Notes: generated by a model not told the origin, from the letters alone. Shown: positions 43,376 through 51,587, counted from the stretch's first letter. The stretch: DNA of 64,000 nucleotides from Tabrizicola_A sp964393035 (GCA_964393035.1 CAYMRX010000001.1:124001-188000); one strand, 5' to 3'. Numbers and translations: made by a program.

Positions 43376-43505
43376 GTATGCCTCCGATGTTTCTGGCAAA
43401 CGGCGCGCCGGGGTTCGGCGCGCCGCCTTATGCGTTGAATATCGGAAGGGAGAGACGGAATTTCAAGGATTTCGATCGGAAATCCGATATCGCGCCTGTG
43501 TTTTT

Positions 43506-43736
43506 TTAGCGCCGCCAGGACGTCGGCACATCCCAGAACGAACGGTTTGCCTCGTCCATGGCGGCACGGGCGGTCAGGCCGATATCGGCCAGATGGGCAT
43601 CATCCAGTTGCGCGAGGGCCGCGCGCTGACGATGGGCGGCAAGGCCCAAGCGGACAGTTGCAACCAGACGGTCGACAAAGCTCTGCGTCTCAACGCGACG
43701 GATGGTCAGCGAGGAGGTGGCAACAGAGGCAAACAT
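43506..43736 (-). CDS. DUF1127 domain protein
   Basis: A 76-residue protein with a C-terminal DUF1127 helical motif (LAAHRQRAALAQLDDAHLADIGLT), the widespread arginine-rich small domain; related small proteins in Rhodobacter modulate RNA turnover and phosphate/carbon responses. The N-terminal MFASVATSSLTIRR is variable. AGGAAAG precedes the ATG 43736. It is divergent from the LysR gene, which may control it. Confidence 0.8.
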   Translation of the reverse strand: MFASVATSSLTIRRVETQSFVDRLVATVRLGLAAHRQRAALAQLDDAHLADIGLTARAAMDEANRSFWDVPTSWRR

Positions 43737-43821
43737 GATCTTTCCTTTCAGGACATTTTCATCGGTGATCCATCCGGCGAATTCCATCAGGATACTTGAT
43801 TATACTACCCGAATCGTCGGC

Positions 43822-43836
43822 ATTTAGATAATGAAT
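43822..43836. promoter_or_regulatory. Candidate LysR-type operator (T-N11-A)
   Basis: ATT-N9-AAT (ATTTAGATAATGAAT) fits the T-N11-A form, placed between the divergent DUF1127 and LysR genes where an LTTR usually binds. Not verified. Confidence 0.35.
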
Positions 43837-43867
43837 GGTTTTGACACAAATCATCAAAGGCTGTGAT

Positions 43868-44770
43868 ATGATCCGCAATCTTGATCTAAGCTCGCTGCGC
43901 TCCTTTGTGGCGATTGTGGACGCAGGCGGCGTGACGCGGGCGGCAGGGTTTCTCAACCTGACGCAATCCGCTGTGTCGATGCAGATCAAGCGGCTGGAGG
44001 AGATGCTCGGTTGCCAAGTGCTTGATCGGACAGCCCGCAAGGTTGGCATCACCGCGGAAGGCGAGCAACTCCTCGGCTATGCCCGCAAGATGCTGTCCCT
44101 GAATGACGAGGCGTTTCAACGCCTTACAACAGATGTTCATGAGGGCGAGATCATTCTGGGCGTGCCGCATGACATCGTCTATCCGGCCATTCCGCAGGTG
44201 CTGCGCCGCTTTGCCAAGGACTACCCGAAGATGAAGGTGACGCTGCTGTCCTCCTTCACCCGCGTGTTGAAGGCGCAGTTTGCGCGGGGCGAATGTGATG
44301 TGATCCTGACCACCGAAGCGGGGGTAGACCCGGAGGGCGAAACCATCGCCGAACTGCCCTTGGTCTGGGTGGGGGCGCCACAAGGCACCGCGTGGAAAAG
44401 CCGCCCCTTGCGATTGGCCTATGAACACAACTGCATCTTCCGCCAAGGCGTGCAGGCCGCACTGGACCGGGCGGGGGTGCCATGGGAGATGGCGGTGGAA
44501 AGTGATTCGACCCGCACGGTCGAGGCCAGCGTTTCGGCCGATCTGGCGGTGCATACCGTTCTGGCAGGGTCAGAACCCCCCTATGTCGAACGGATCAACC
44601 ATGGCGGCGCCTTGCCTGATCTGGCGCAGATGAAGGTCAATCTTCACATCGCCCAGCCTGCCCATTCCCCCACCATTCAAGTGATGGCCGAAATGCTGCG
44701 CCGGGCCTATGCCCAAGGCAAGGGCCGCTCCGTCGTGCAGGAGCGCGAATTGCGGGTGGTTCAGTCCTGA
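43868..44770 (+). CDS. LysR-family transcriptional regulator
   Basis: Transcription factor of 300 residues with an N-terminal winged HTH (LRSFVAIVDAGGVTRAAGFLNLTQSAVSMQIKRLEEMLG) and a C-terminal periplasmic-binding-like effector domain (EIILGVPHDIVY... onwards). Effector unknown. AAAGG precedes ATG 43868; the earlier in-frame codon at 43835 adds unrelated residues. A T-N11-A dyad lies in the intergenic region shared with DUF1127. Its end overlaps the convergent quinone oxidoreductase gene by 10 bp, leaving no terminator. Confidence 0.92.
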   Translation: MIRNLDLSSLRSFVAIVDAGGVTRAAGFLNLTQSAVSMQIKRLEEMLGCQVLDRTARKVGITAEGEQLLGYARKMLSLNDEAFQRLTTDVHEGEIILGVPHDIVYPAIPQVLRRFAKDYPKMKVTLLSSFTRVLKAQFARGECDVILTTEAGVDPEGETIAELPLVWVGAPQGTAWKSRPLRLAYEHNCIFRQGVQAALDRAGVPWEMAVESDSTRTVEASVSADLAVHTVLAGSEPPYVERINHGGALPDLAQMKVNLHIAQPAHSPTIQVMAEMLRRAYAQGKGRSVVQERELRVVQS

Positions 44771-45726
44771 ACCCGCACCACAACCTTGCCGGTGGATTTG
44801 CGATCCCGCAACAGCGCCAACGCCTGTGGAAGCTCTGCGAAGGGCAGGATGTGACTGATATGGGGACGCAAGCCGCCTTCGCCATACCACCGAAGCAGGG
44901 TTTCAAGGCTTCCGCGCAACACTTGCGGCGCGAATTTCTGATAGCCGCCCCAGTAAAGGCCCATCACTGAAAGATTCTTGACCAGAAGAAGATTGGCAGG
45001 CACCTGTGGCACCTGTCCACTGGCAAAACCGATGGCCAACAGCCGCCCCTCGGGGCGACAGGCGGAAAGCACCGCATCAAAGGCCGGCCCGCCCACAGCG
45101 TCATAGACCACATCGACGCCGCCCAGCGCCTTGAAGGCGGTTTTCAGATCGGGCGTATCGCTGTCTATCACCAGATCCGCGCCCGCCGCTTTTGCGATCT
45201 CCAGCTTGGCCGCACCGCGCGCCGAGGCCACCACCCGCGCGCCCATCCGCTTGCCGATCTCCACCGCGGTCAGGCCAACGCCCCCTGCCGCGCCCAGAAC
45301 CAGCAGCGTTTCGCCTGCCTGCAACCGCGCCTTGTGATCCAGCGCCAGATGCGAGGTGCCATAGGCAATTGGAAAGGCGGCGGCATCGGCAAAAGGCATG
45401 GTGTCGGGAAGGACCAGCAGCCGGTCGGCGGGCACCACCACGCGCTCCGCCAGCCCGCCACTGTTGATAAAGGCCAAAACGCGCATCCCCGGCGCCAAAC
45501 CGGTCACACCGGGCCCCAGCGTCTCCACTATGCCCGCCACTTCCATGCCCGGCGTGTAGGGCAGCGCGGGCTTCTCCTGATACTTTCCATCCCGCATCAG
45601 AAGGTCGGCAAAGTTCAGCCCGCAGCATTTCACCTGAAGGCAGACCTCGCCCTGAGCGGGCCGCACCGATGGCACCTCCTGCAAAGAGAACTCGGCTCCT
45701 AGGGTGGCCACCTGCCAAGCTTGCAT
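44761..45726 (-). CDS. NADPH:quinone oxidoreductase-like (zinc-free MDR)
   Basis: Predicted NAD(P)H-dependent oxidoreductase of the medium-chain dehydrogenase/reductase superfamily, quinone oxidoreductase group. The 321 residues include LNFADLLMRDGKYQ, the GMEVAGIVETLGPGVTG motif and the Rossmann segment LVLGAAGGVGLTAVEIGKRMGARVVA. Zinc-binding residues of alcohol dehydrogenases are absent. ATG 45726 is chosen; the earlier codons up to 45855 lack similarity. Its upstream region contains two TTTGCA/TGCAAA dyads. Substrate unknown; electrophile or quinone reduction is plausible. Confidence 0.85.
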   Translation of the reverse strand: MQAWQVATLGAEFSLQEVPSVRPAQGEVCLQVKCCGLNFADLLMRDGKYQEKPALPYTPGMEVAGIVETLGPGVTGLAPGMRVLAFINSGGLAERVVVPADRLLVLPDTMPFADAAAFPIAYGTSHLALDHKARLQAGETLLVLGAAGGVGLTAVEIGKRMGARVVASARGAAKLEIAKAAGADLVIDSDTPDLKTAFKALGGVDVVYDAVGGPAFDAVLSACRPEGRLLAIGFASGQVPQVPANLLLVKNLSVMGLYWGGYQKFAPQVLRGSLETLLRWYGEGGLRPHISHILPFAELPQALALLRDRKSTGKVVVRVQD

Positions 45727-45798
45727 ACTCGCCCCTGCGCATTTTTTGGATCGAACTGCATCAATACGCCACATGCAGGGTTCGTCAAGGCCGTCGAT

Positions 45799-45815
45799 CT
45801 TTGCAAAATGCAAAG
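45799..45815. promoter_or_regulatory. TTTGCA dyad 1 upstream of the oxidoreductase
   Basis: CTTTGCA-AAA-TGCAAAG is a perfect inverted repeat, 7-bp arms, 3-bp centre. TTTGCAAA-type sites are known for RamB/ScfR-family regulators of acyl-CoA metabolism. Confidence 0.5.
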
Positions 45816-45836
45816 AAAGCAACAAATACTGCACAA

Positions 45837-45856
45837 TTTGCAATGCGTAATGCAAA
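45837..45856. promoter_or_regulatory. TTTGCA dyad 2 upstream of the oxidoreductase
   Basis: TTTGCA-N8-TGCAAA. The centre lies about 40 bp (close to four turns) from dyad 1, with a different spacer. Confidence 0.45.
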
Positions 45857-45960
45857 ACCTCTTATGGGCGAGTTATCTTTCGCACATAAACTTTTTGCGC
45901 GCATGCGATCGATTTTTCAGCTCAACTTCTACATCTGTATAATTGGACATATCCAAAAGG

Positions 45961-46100
45961 ACAGGTTTCCACCCTGCCTAGGCCAGGTTTCGGAAAATTT
46001 AAGACAAACAAGGTTAACAGCCAATTTTGGCATGAAATTTGCTTATATACCATTAGGGGTGAAACCCTGCGTATAGTGATGTTTGACAAAGGAAACCTGT
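45961..46100. promoter_or_regulatory. Four-site CAGGTTTC operator array before the XRE gene
   Basis: CAGGTTTC occurs forward at 45962-45969 and 45984-45991, and reversed (GAAACCTG) at 46092-46099. A further reversed copy with one extra C (GAAACCCTG) is at 46061-46069. The outer pair extends to a perfect 10-bp inverted repeat ACAGGTTTCC/GGAAACCTGT. The last site overlaps the ribosome site of the XRE gene, so autoregulation is the simplest idea. Confidence 0.55.
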
Positions 46101-46101
46101 A

Positions 46102-46461
46102 ATGAAGCATCCCGTTGACGCCCATGTTGGCAAGCGGATCCGCCATCGTCGTTGGATGATTGGCATGACGCAACAGCAATTGGCAGACAAAGTCGGCATC
46201 AAATTTCAACAAATCCAAAAGTATGAAACCGGGATGAACCGGGTTTCGGCCTCGCGCCTTTGGGATGTTGCCGACGCTTTGGGTGTCACGATTGCCTTCT
46301 TCTTCGAAGGCCTTGCCGAGGGGAATGCCCCGAAGCCCGCCGCGAACGATCTGATGGCGGATAAAGAGGCACTCGAACTGGTGCGATCCTATTATGCCAT
46401 TCCCGAAGCACAGCGCCGTCGCCTGTTCGATCTGGCCCGCGTGCTGTCGGACGCGGCCTGA
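46102..46461 (+). CDS. XRE-family helix-turn-helix regulator
   Basis: DNA-binding regulator of 119 residues. The N-terminal Cro/C1-type HTH (about 8-63) reads GKRIRHRRWMIGMTQQQLADKVGIKFQQIQKYETG, with the recognition helix around GIKFQQIQKYE. The C-terminal part (DLMADKEALELVRSYYAIPEAQRRRLFDLARVL) is helical. It resembles the group that includes rhizobial PraR. Its own upstream region has four CAGGTTTC-like sites, the last overlapping the AAAGGA ribosome site, consistent with negative autoregulation. A terminator separates it from the phosphatase gene. Confidence 0.9.
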   Translation: MKHPVDAHVGKRIRHRRWMIGMTQQQLADKVGIKFQQIQKYETGMNRVSASRLWDVADALGVTIAFFFEGLAEGNAPKPAANDLMADKEALELVRSYYAIPEAQRRRLFDLARVLSDAA

Positions 46462-46497
46462 AAGCCCCCGAGAGAATAACGCCACAGGCTTGACCCG

Positions 46498-46535
46498 AAG
46501 CCCCCGCGCCGATAGCCCGGTTGTGGGGGCTTTTG
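46498..46535 (+). terminator. Terminator after the XRE gene
   Basis: AAGCCCCC/GGGGGCTT (46498-46505 with 46525-46532), then TTTTG; the 19-nt loop is long. It ends 15 bases before the hisN-like ATG. Confidence 0.65.
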
Positions 46536-46549
46536 CATGGGGGACAGCG

Positions 46550-47350
46550 ATGCGCAGGTTGACGGCAGGCGAGGAAGCGGAGCTGATGGCCACGGCCCAT
46601 GCGCTGGCCGATGCCGCGCGCGCGGCGACGCTGCTGCATTTCCGCAAGCCCGGCCTGACGGCCGACAACAAAGAGATCGCGCGCTTTGATCCGGTGACGG
46701 TGGCCGACCGCCTGTCCGAGGAGCGCATGCGCGCCATCCTGTCCGAGCGCCGCCCGCAGGATGGAATCCTGGGCGAAGAATTTGGTGCCACGGCGGGCAG
46801 CAGCGGGCTGACCTGGGTGCTTGATCCGATTGACGGCACGCGCGGCTATCTTTCCGGCACCCCGACCTGGGGGGTGCTGATTTCGGTTGCGGATGCCGAA
46901 GGCCCGATCTTCGGCCTGATCGACCAGCCCTATATCGGAGAGCGGTTCGAGGGCGGTTTCGGGCGGGGCGAGGTCAATGGCCCGATGGGCCGCGCGCCCC
47001 TGCAAGCCCGCCCTGCCCGGCCTCTGGCCGAAGCCATCGTGATGACCACCTTTCCCGAGGTGGGCACGCCCGAGGAAGGTGCGGCCTTTCGCCGGGTCGC
47101 CGGGAAGGCCAAACTCGTGCGCTATGGCACCGATTGCTATGCCTATGCGCTGATTGCCGCGGGGTCGATTGATCTGGTGATCGAGGCGGGCCTTCAGGCC
47201 TATGACGTGCAGGCCCCGATCGCGGTGATCGAGGCGGCGGGCGGCATCGTCACCGATTGGGAAGGCAGGCCCTGCCATAACGGCGGCCGGGTTCTGGCCG
47301 CCGCCAATGCGACCATCCATGCAGAGGCACTGGCGCTTTTGCGCGGCTAG
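46550..47350 (+). CDS. Inositol monophosphatase-family phosphatase (HisN-like)
   Basis: Magnesium-dependent phosphatase of the inositol monophosphatase family. Residues GEEFG, the metal site LDPIDGTRGYLSG and the C-terminal GLQAYDVQAPIAVIEAAGGIVTDW are all present in the 266-residue protein. This pattern fits alphaproteobacterial histidinol-phosphatases (HisN) and related IMPases; which substrate it uses is not determined. The start ATG 46550 follows a terminator; an open reading frame further up crosses the XRE gene and is not real. It is followed after 123 bp by the 8-oxoguanine deaminase gene. Confidence 0.85.
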   Translation: MRRLTAGEEAELMATAHALADAARAATLLHFRKPGLTADNKEIARFDPVTVADRLSEERMRAILSERRPQDGILGEEFGATAGSSGLTWVLDPIDGTRGYLSGTPTWGVLISVADAEGPIFGLIDQPYIGERFEGGFGRGEVNGPMGRAPLQARPARPLAEAIVMTTFPEVGTPEEGAAFRRVAGKAKLVRYGTDCYAYALIAAGSIDLVIEAGLQAYDVQAPIAVIEAAGGIVTDWEGRPCHNGGRVLAAANATIHAEALALLRG

Positions 47351-47473
47351 GGCCGGCAATCTTGCCCAACCGGCGAAGCTTGGGTAAGCTCTGATCTCAG
47401 GTGCCCGAGTCCTTCCCCCTTCTGTCGCGCCCCTTCCCGATCCACCGAAGGGGTGGGCAAAAAGGGAAGCACC

Positions 47474-48820
47474 ATGCCTGACATTCTGATCCGCAACGCC
47501 GCTGCCGTCGTGACCATGAACGGCGCGCGCGAAGAAATTTCCGGCGGCGATGTGCTGATCCGGGGCGGCGTGATTGCCGCCGTGGGCCATGGCCTTGCCA
47601 CCCAAGGCGCCGAGGTGGTTGAGGCCAAGGGCTGCGTGGTGACCCCCGGTCTGGTGAACACCCATCATCACCTTTACCAGACCCTGACCCGCGCGGTGCC
47701 GGGCGGGCAAGATGCGCTGCTGTTCGGCTGGCTGAAAACGCTGTACCCGATCTGGGCCGGCTTCGGACCCGAGGAGATGTTTGTCTCAGCCCAAATTGGC
47801 CTTGCCGAACTGGCGCTGTCAGGCTGCACGCTGACCTCGGATCACCTTTATCTTTTCCCGGGTGGCGCACGGCTGGATGACACCATCGCCGCCGCCGCCG
47901 AAGTCGGCCTGCGGTTTCATCCGACGCGCGGCGCCATGAGCATCGGCGAAAGCATGGGCGGCCTGCCCCCCGACAGTTTGGTCGAGCGTGAAGCCGCGAT
48001 CCTTGAGGACATGATCCGCGTGGTCGATGCCCATCACGACCCGCGCGAAGGTGCGATGGTGCGCGTTGGTCTGGCCCCCTGCTCGCCCTTCTCGGTCAGC
48101 CGCGACCTGATGCGGGATGCGGCACTGCTGGCCCGGGACAAGCGGGTGATGCTGCACACCCATCTGGCGGAAAACGATGAGGATATCGCCTATTCCTTGG
48201 CGAAATTCGGCTGCCGTCCGGGGCAATATGCCGAAGATCTGGGCTGGACCGGCGATGACGTCTGGCATGCCCATTGCGTGAAGCTGGACGCAGACGAAAT
48301 CAGCCTTTTTGCCCGCAGCCAGACAGGGGTGGCGCATTGCCCCTGCTCCAACTGCCGCCTTGGTTCGGGCATCGCTCCGGTGCGGGCAATGCGGGATGCG
48401 GGCGTGAAGGTTGGCCTTGGGGTGGACGGATCGGCCAGCAATGATGCGGGCAACCTGCTGCTGGAGGCGCGGCAGTCGCTGCTCTTGCAGCGCGTGGCGC
48501 GGGGGGCTGACGCCATGAGCGCCCGCGAAGCCTTGGAGATCGCCACCCTGGGCGGGGCAAAGGTGCTGGGGCGGCCCGATTGCGGATCACTGGAGGTTGG
48601 AAAGCGTGCCGACATCGCGATTTGGGATGTTTCGGGGATCGAGGCGGCAGGGTCATGGGACCCCGTCGCCAGCCTGATCCTGTGCGGCCCGACACGGGTG
48701 CGCGACCTTTTTGTGGAAGGGCGGCAGGTGGTGCGGGCGGGGCAGATGGCCACCATCGACCTGCCCCGCGTGATCGAGCGGCAAAACCAGCTTGCGGCGC
48801 GTCTGGCGGGACAGGTTTAA
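47474..48820 (+). CDS. 8-oxoguanine deaminase (amidohydrolase)
   Basis: Zinc amidohydrolase that deaminates 8-oxoguanine, or a closely related purine, removing an oxidised base. The 448 residues show NTHHHLYQT (metal histidines), HTHLAEND, WHAHCVKLD, CPCSNCRLGSG and the terminal metal aspartate in GVDGSASND. This combination, with the SNCRLGSG loop, is characteristic of 8-oxoguanine deaminases. AAAGGGAAG lies before ATG 47474. The last four bases overlap the convergent Imm10-like gene. Confidence 0.88.
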   Translation: MPDILIRNAAAVVTMNGAREEISGGDVLIRGGVIAAVGHGLATQGAEVVEAKGCVVTPGLVNTHHHLYQTLTRAVPGGQDALLFGWLKTLYPIWAGFGPEEMFVSAQIGLAELALSGCTLTSDHLYLFPGGARLDDTIAAAAEVGLRFHPTRGAMSIGESMGGLPPDSLVEREAAILEDMIRVVDAHHDPREGAMVRVGLAPCSPFSVSRDLMRDAALLARDKRVMLHTHLAENDEDIAYSLAKFGCRPGQYAEDLGWTGDDVWHAHCVKLDADEISLFARSQTGVAHCPCSNCRLGSGIAPVRAMRDAGVKVGLGVDGSASNDAGNLLLEARQSLLLQRVARGADAMSAREALEIATLGGAKVLGRPDCGSLEVGKRADIAIWDVSGIEAAGSWDPVASLILCGPTRVRDLFVEGRQVVRAGQMATIDLPRVIERQNQLAARLAGQV

Positions 48821-49176
48821 CCCTGCCAGACCGGACCAAGCATCAGGGCCAGGGCGGCAAAGGCCTCGTCCCGGCCCTCACAGGCCGGGCCTGCCTTGAT
48901 CGCCACGGTTGAGGCCCAGCCAAACCGCCCGGCAAGGGCGGGCTTCAAGGTGATCTCCAACCCTTTCGGCCCCGCAACCACCCGCTCCAGCGCGTCCTCG
49001 GCACCGAAATTTTCATCTGTCACTTCAAACCACACCGGCCCGCCGGAAAGCGGCTGGCGAAACAGGGCATAGGCCTCATCCTCGGCCTCGCCCTCGGCGA
49101 AGCCTATGAACAAGACGCCGTCCTCGTCATCTTCGACAACCGAGGCATAGGCGGCCTTGATGGAAATATCCGCCAT
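48817..49176 (-). CDS. Immunity protein 10-like (Imm10) hypothetical protein
   Basis: Acidic soluble protein of 119 residues, without signal peptide. Its alternation of strands and the sequence EAYALFRQPLSGGPVWFEVTDENFG followed by KGLEITLKPALA resemble the Imm10 immunity family, known from polymorphic-toxin systems; the match is by eye. No toxin gene is adjacent. hemF follows upstream on the same strand only three bases away, so it may be expressed with a housekeeping gene instead. Function therefore open. Confidence 0.5.
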   Translation of the reverse strand: MADISIKAAYASVVEDDEDGVLFIGFAEGEAEDEAYALFRQPLSGGPVWFEVTDENFGAEDALERVVAGPKGLEITLKPALAGRFGWASTVAIKAGPACEGRDEAFAALALMLGPVWQG

Positions 49177-49179
49177 GGG

Positions 49180-50070
49180 TCAGATCCACTTCGCAAGGGG
49201 GGGCAGGCTCATCAGAACGGCATTGGCGTCATGCCCGGTTTCCAGCCCGAACTTGGTGCCGCGGTCATAGACAAGGTTGTATTCGGCATAAAGCCCACGA
49301 TGGACAAGCTGGGCCTCGCGATCCGCTTCGGATGCTGGCGTGTTCAGGCGGCGTTCGGTCACCGGCAGAAACGCGGGCAGAAATGCCTCCCCCACCGACT
49401 TGGTAAAGGCGAAATCGGCCTCCCAATTGCCGGTGTTCAGATCATCGTAAAAGATCCCGCCCACGCCGCGCGCCCGGCCCCGGTGGGGAACGAAGAAATA
49501 CTCATCCGCCCAAGCCTTGAAGCGGCCGTAATAAGCCGGATCATGCGCATCGCAGGCGGCTTTCATCGCGGCGTGAAAATGCGCGGTATCCTCGGGATAT
49601 TCGATGCAAGGGTTCAGATCGGACCCGCCGCCGAACCACGAAGCCCCCGGCGTCCAGAACATCCGGGTGTTCATGTGAACCGCCGGGGTATGCGGGTTGA
49701 CCATATGGGCGACCAAGGAAATGCCGCTGGCCCAAAAGCGCGGATCGGCCTCCATCCCCGGCACGCCGCGCGCGGCCATCGCCTTTTGCGCCCGCGCGCC
49801 AAGGCTGCCATGCACCTCGGACCAGTTCACACCAACCTTTTCAAAAACGCGCCCGCCGCGCAGAACCGACATGATGCCGCCGCCGCCCCCGCCGCCGCCC
49901 CCACCGCCATTGTCGGCCCGTGTGGTGGGCGTCACCTCGAACCGTGCCGGTTCCGCGCCGCTGGGCGTGGCGCGATCTTCCAGCGCCTCAAAGGCCGCGA
50001 CGATCCGGTCGCGCAGGGTGCGGAACCATTGGGCGGCCTCGGCTTTGCGGGCGGTGAAATCTTCGGTCAT
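49180..50070 (-). CDS. hemF: Oxygen-dependent coproporphyrinogen III oxidase
   Basis: Aerobic haem-synthesis enzyme that decarboxylates coproporphyrinogen III to protoporphyrinogen IX. The 296-residue protein has the HemF signatures: RGGRVFEKVGVNWSEVHG, HMNTRMFWTPGASWFGGGSDLNPCI, the YDDLNTGNWEADFAFTKSVGEAFL core and the C-terminal YNLVYDRGTKFGLETGHDANAVLMSLPP. An unusual run of 11 glycines (DNA 49876-49908) sits near the N-terminal side, longer than in most relatives. GGGG lies before ATG 50070. Confidence 0.95.
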   Translation of the reverse strand: MTEDFTARKAEAAQWFRTLRDRIVAAFEALEDRATPSGAEPARFEVTPTTRADNGGGGGGGGGGGIMSVLRGGRVFEKVGVNWSEVHGSLGARAQKAMAARGVPGMEADPRFWASGISLVAHMVNPHTPAVHMNTRMFWTPGASWFGGGSDLNPCIEYPEDTAHFHAAMKAACDAHDPAYYGRFKAWADEYFFVPHRGRARGVGGIFYDDLNTGNWEADFAFTKSVGEAFLPAFLPVTERRLNTPASEADREAQLVHRGLYAEYNLVYDRGTKFGLETGHDANAVLMSLPPLAKWI

Positions 50071-50193
50071 CGGCAACCCCTTTGCTTTACCCCTGCCTAA
50101 CACCCGCGGCGCGGAGGCTCAACGCCGCTTGATATGGCATAGCCGCCACGTCCCGCTATACTGTGGGCAATGGCCCAAATTGCGAGTCGCCCC

Positions 50194-50583
50194 ATGAAAC
50201 GCCTTCTCCTTGCCCCGCTGCTTTTGCTGGTTGCCTGTGGCACCCCGCAAGAACAGTGCATCAGCGCCAATACCCGCGATTTGCGGGTGGTCGAACGCCT
50301 GATCCGCGAGACAGAGGGCAATCTCGCGCGCGGCTATGGCTATGTCACGGTGACGGAATATGAGGCGGACTGGGTCGATTGCACCCCCGACCCGACCGAA
50401 GAAAACCCCAACCCGACGCAACAGCTGTGCTTTGACCGTGTGCCGGTCACGGTGCGCAAAGAGGTGGCCTTGGACCTGAATGCCGAAGCGGCCAAGCTGG
50501 AAAGCCTGCAGGCCAAGCGCGCCACGCTGAGCCGGGCGGCGGAAAGCGTGATCGCCCAGTGCAAGGCGAAATACCCCGAATAA
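50194..50583 (+). CDS. Small lipoprotein, unknown function
   Basis: Predicted lipoprotein of 129 residues. MKRLLLAPLLLLVAC gives a lipobox with the lipid cysteine. The mature part contains two regions with paired cysteines (WVDCTPDPTEENP and QQLCFDRVPV) and ends in a charged helical tail (AAKLESLQAKRATLSRAAE). Related small proteins appear in Rhodobacterales, with no known function. The upstream ATG at 50170 would extend it by eight residues outside the signal pattern, so 50194 is preferred. It is divergent from hemF. Confidence 0.7.
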   Translation: MKRLLLAPLLLLVACGTPQEQCISANTRDLRVVERLIRETEGNLARGYGYVTVTEYEADWVDCTPDPTEENPNPTQQLCFDRVPVTVRKEVALDLNAEAAKLESLQAKRATLSRAAESVIAQCKAKYPE

Positions 50584-50603
50584 GCCGCCGTCTTTCGGCC
50601 GGA

Positions 50604-51587
50604 TCAGCGGGCGCGGATCGGAAAGGCGGCGCGGATCAGCCGGAAGACGGCATCGCCGCCGATCTCCCCGACGGTGCGAAACAGCGGCGTCAGGATACGA
50701 TCATAGGGCAGATGGCGGTTGGCCACCAACCACAGGCTGCCCGACGGCAACAGCCCGCGATGGGCCGCGCGGATAAAGGCCGCGCCAAGCTCGGGATCGG
50801 CCGCGCGGCTGGTATGGAACGGCGGGTTCATCACCACAACGTCCCAAGGCCGCGTCGGTTTGAAGCTGGTGGCATCGGCCCAATGGAACACCGCCCGCGG
50901 ATCGGGGATGTTTTCGCGCGCGCAGTCCAGTGCTTCGCGATCGGCCTCGACCAGATCAAGGGATTTCACCCCGTCATGCGCCAGAATGGCACGGGACAGA
51001 AATCCCCACCCCGCCCCCAGATCCGCGACATGCCCCTTGATCTTCTCGGGCAGGGCCGCGGCCAACAGAACCGAGCCACGGTCCGGCCCATCGGCAGAAA
51101 ACACGCCCGGACGGGTGACAAAGCCGCCCTCCACCTGTTGGGAACTGGCAGCCCAGCCTGCGGGCGCGGGGCCTGCGGTCAGCACATAGGCCTTGCCATG
51201 GGCTTTGGAGATCACCTCGCCATGGGGGATGCCGGCTGCGCGGGCCAGTTTCAACACCGCCTCTGGTCCGTCGGTCTTTTGCCCGTCCACCAGTACCGGC
51301 GCGCCGGGGGGGACAAGCGCAAAGCCTTGGGCGATCAGCGCCAAAGCCTCGGCCTTGGCGCGCGGCAGGCAGACAACCGCAGCCGTCGCGGCCGTGGAGT
51401 CCATCCGGTAGCCAAGGCGCTGAAAATGGTCAAAGTCCGGCTTGAACCCGGTCAGCACCACCACCCGCGCTTTGGGCAATGCGGCCAGATCATCGCCCGC
51501 CTGCGGGCCAAGCACCACAATGTCGCCCGTGGGCGGCACAACGAAAGCGCCGCTTTCAAGCGCCATTTCTAGACGGGCAGATCGCAT
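50604..51587 (-). CDS. RsmC-like rRNA (guanine-N2) methyltransferase
   Basis: SAM-dependent methyltransferase, probably acting on 16S rRNA guanine N2, as RsmC does at G1207. In the 327-residue product the N-terminal half (about 1-145) is a degenerate methyltransferase-like domain, and the catalytic half has DLGAGWG (189-195, SAM) and NPPFH (254-258), the signature of guanine-N2 enzymes. The two-domain arrangement is that of RsmC/RlmG. It is separated by 21 bp from the lipoprotein and followed upstream by clpS on the same strand. Confidence 0.87.
   Translation of the reverse strand: MRSARLEMALESGAFVVPPTGDIVVLGPQAGDDLAALPKARVVVLTGFKPDFDHFQRLGYRMDSTAATAAVVCLPRAKAEALALIAQGFALVPPGAPVLVDGQKTDGPEAVLKLARAAGIPHGEVISKAHGKAYVLTAGPAPAGWAASSQQVEGGFVTRPGVFSADGPDRGSVLLAAALPEKIKGHVADLGAGWGFLSRAILAHDGVKSLDLVEADREALDCARENIPDPRAVFHWADATSFKPTRPWDVVVMNPPFHTSRAADPELGAAFIRAAHRGLLPSGSLWLVANRHLPYDRILTPLFRTVGEIGGDAVFRLIRAAFPIRAR

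Larger units (their letters stand above)
45727..46101. other. AT-rich regulatory region, no gene seen
   Basis: 375 bp, clearly richer in A/T than its surroundings, between the oxidoreductase and XRE regulator genes. It holds two TTTGCA/TGCAAA dyads on the left and a four-site CAGGTTTC array on the right, with an AT-rich TATATA stretch (46044-46049) that may form a -10 region. No coding potential was found. Confidence 0.6.

Noticed and set aside
43841..43869. TTGACA with TGATAT 17 bp downstream before lysR
   Set aside because: The -10 would overlap the lysR start codon, placing the transcription start inside the gene; the protein start is otherwise typical.
49876..49908. Frameshift suspected in the glycine-rich tract of HemF
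   Set aside because: The frame is intact on both sides and all downstream family motifs are present.
50119..50132. TCAA-N6-TTGA, considered as an FNR-type box near hemF
   Set aside because: The half-sites are in the wrong order (FNR boxes are TTGAT-N4-ATCAA), so no FnrL site is claimed.
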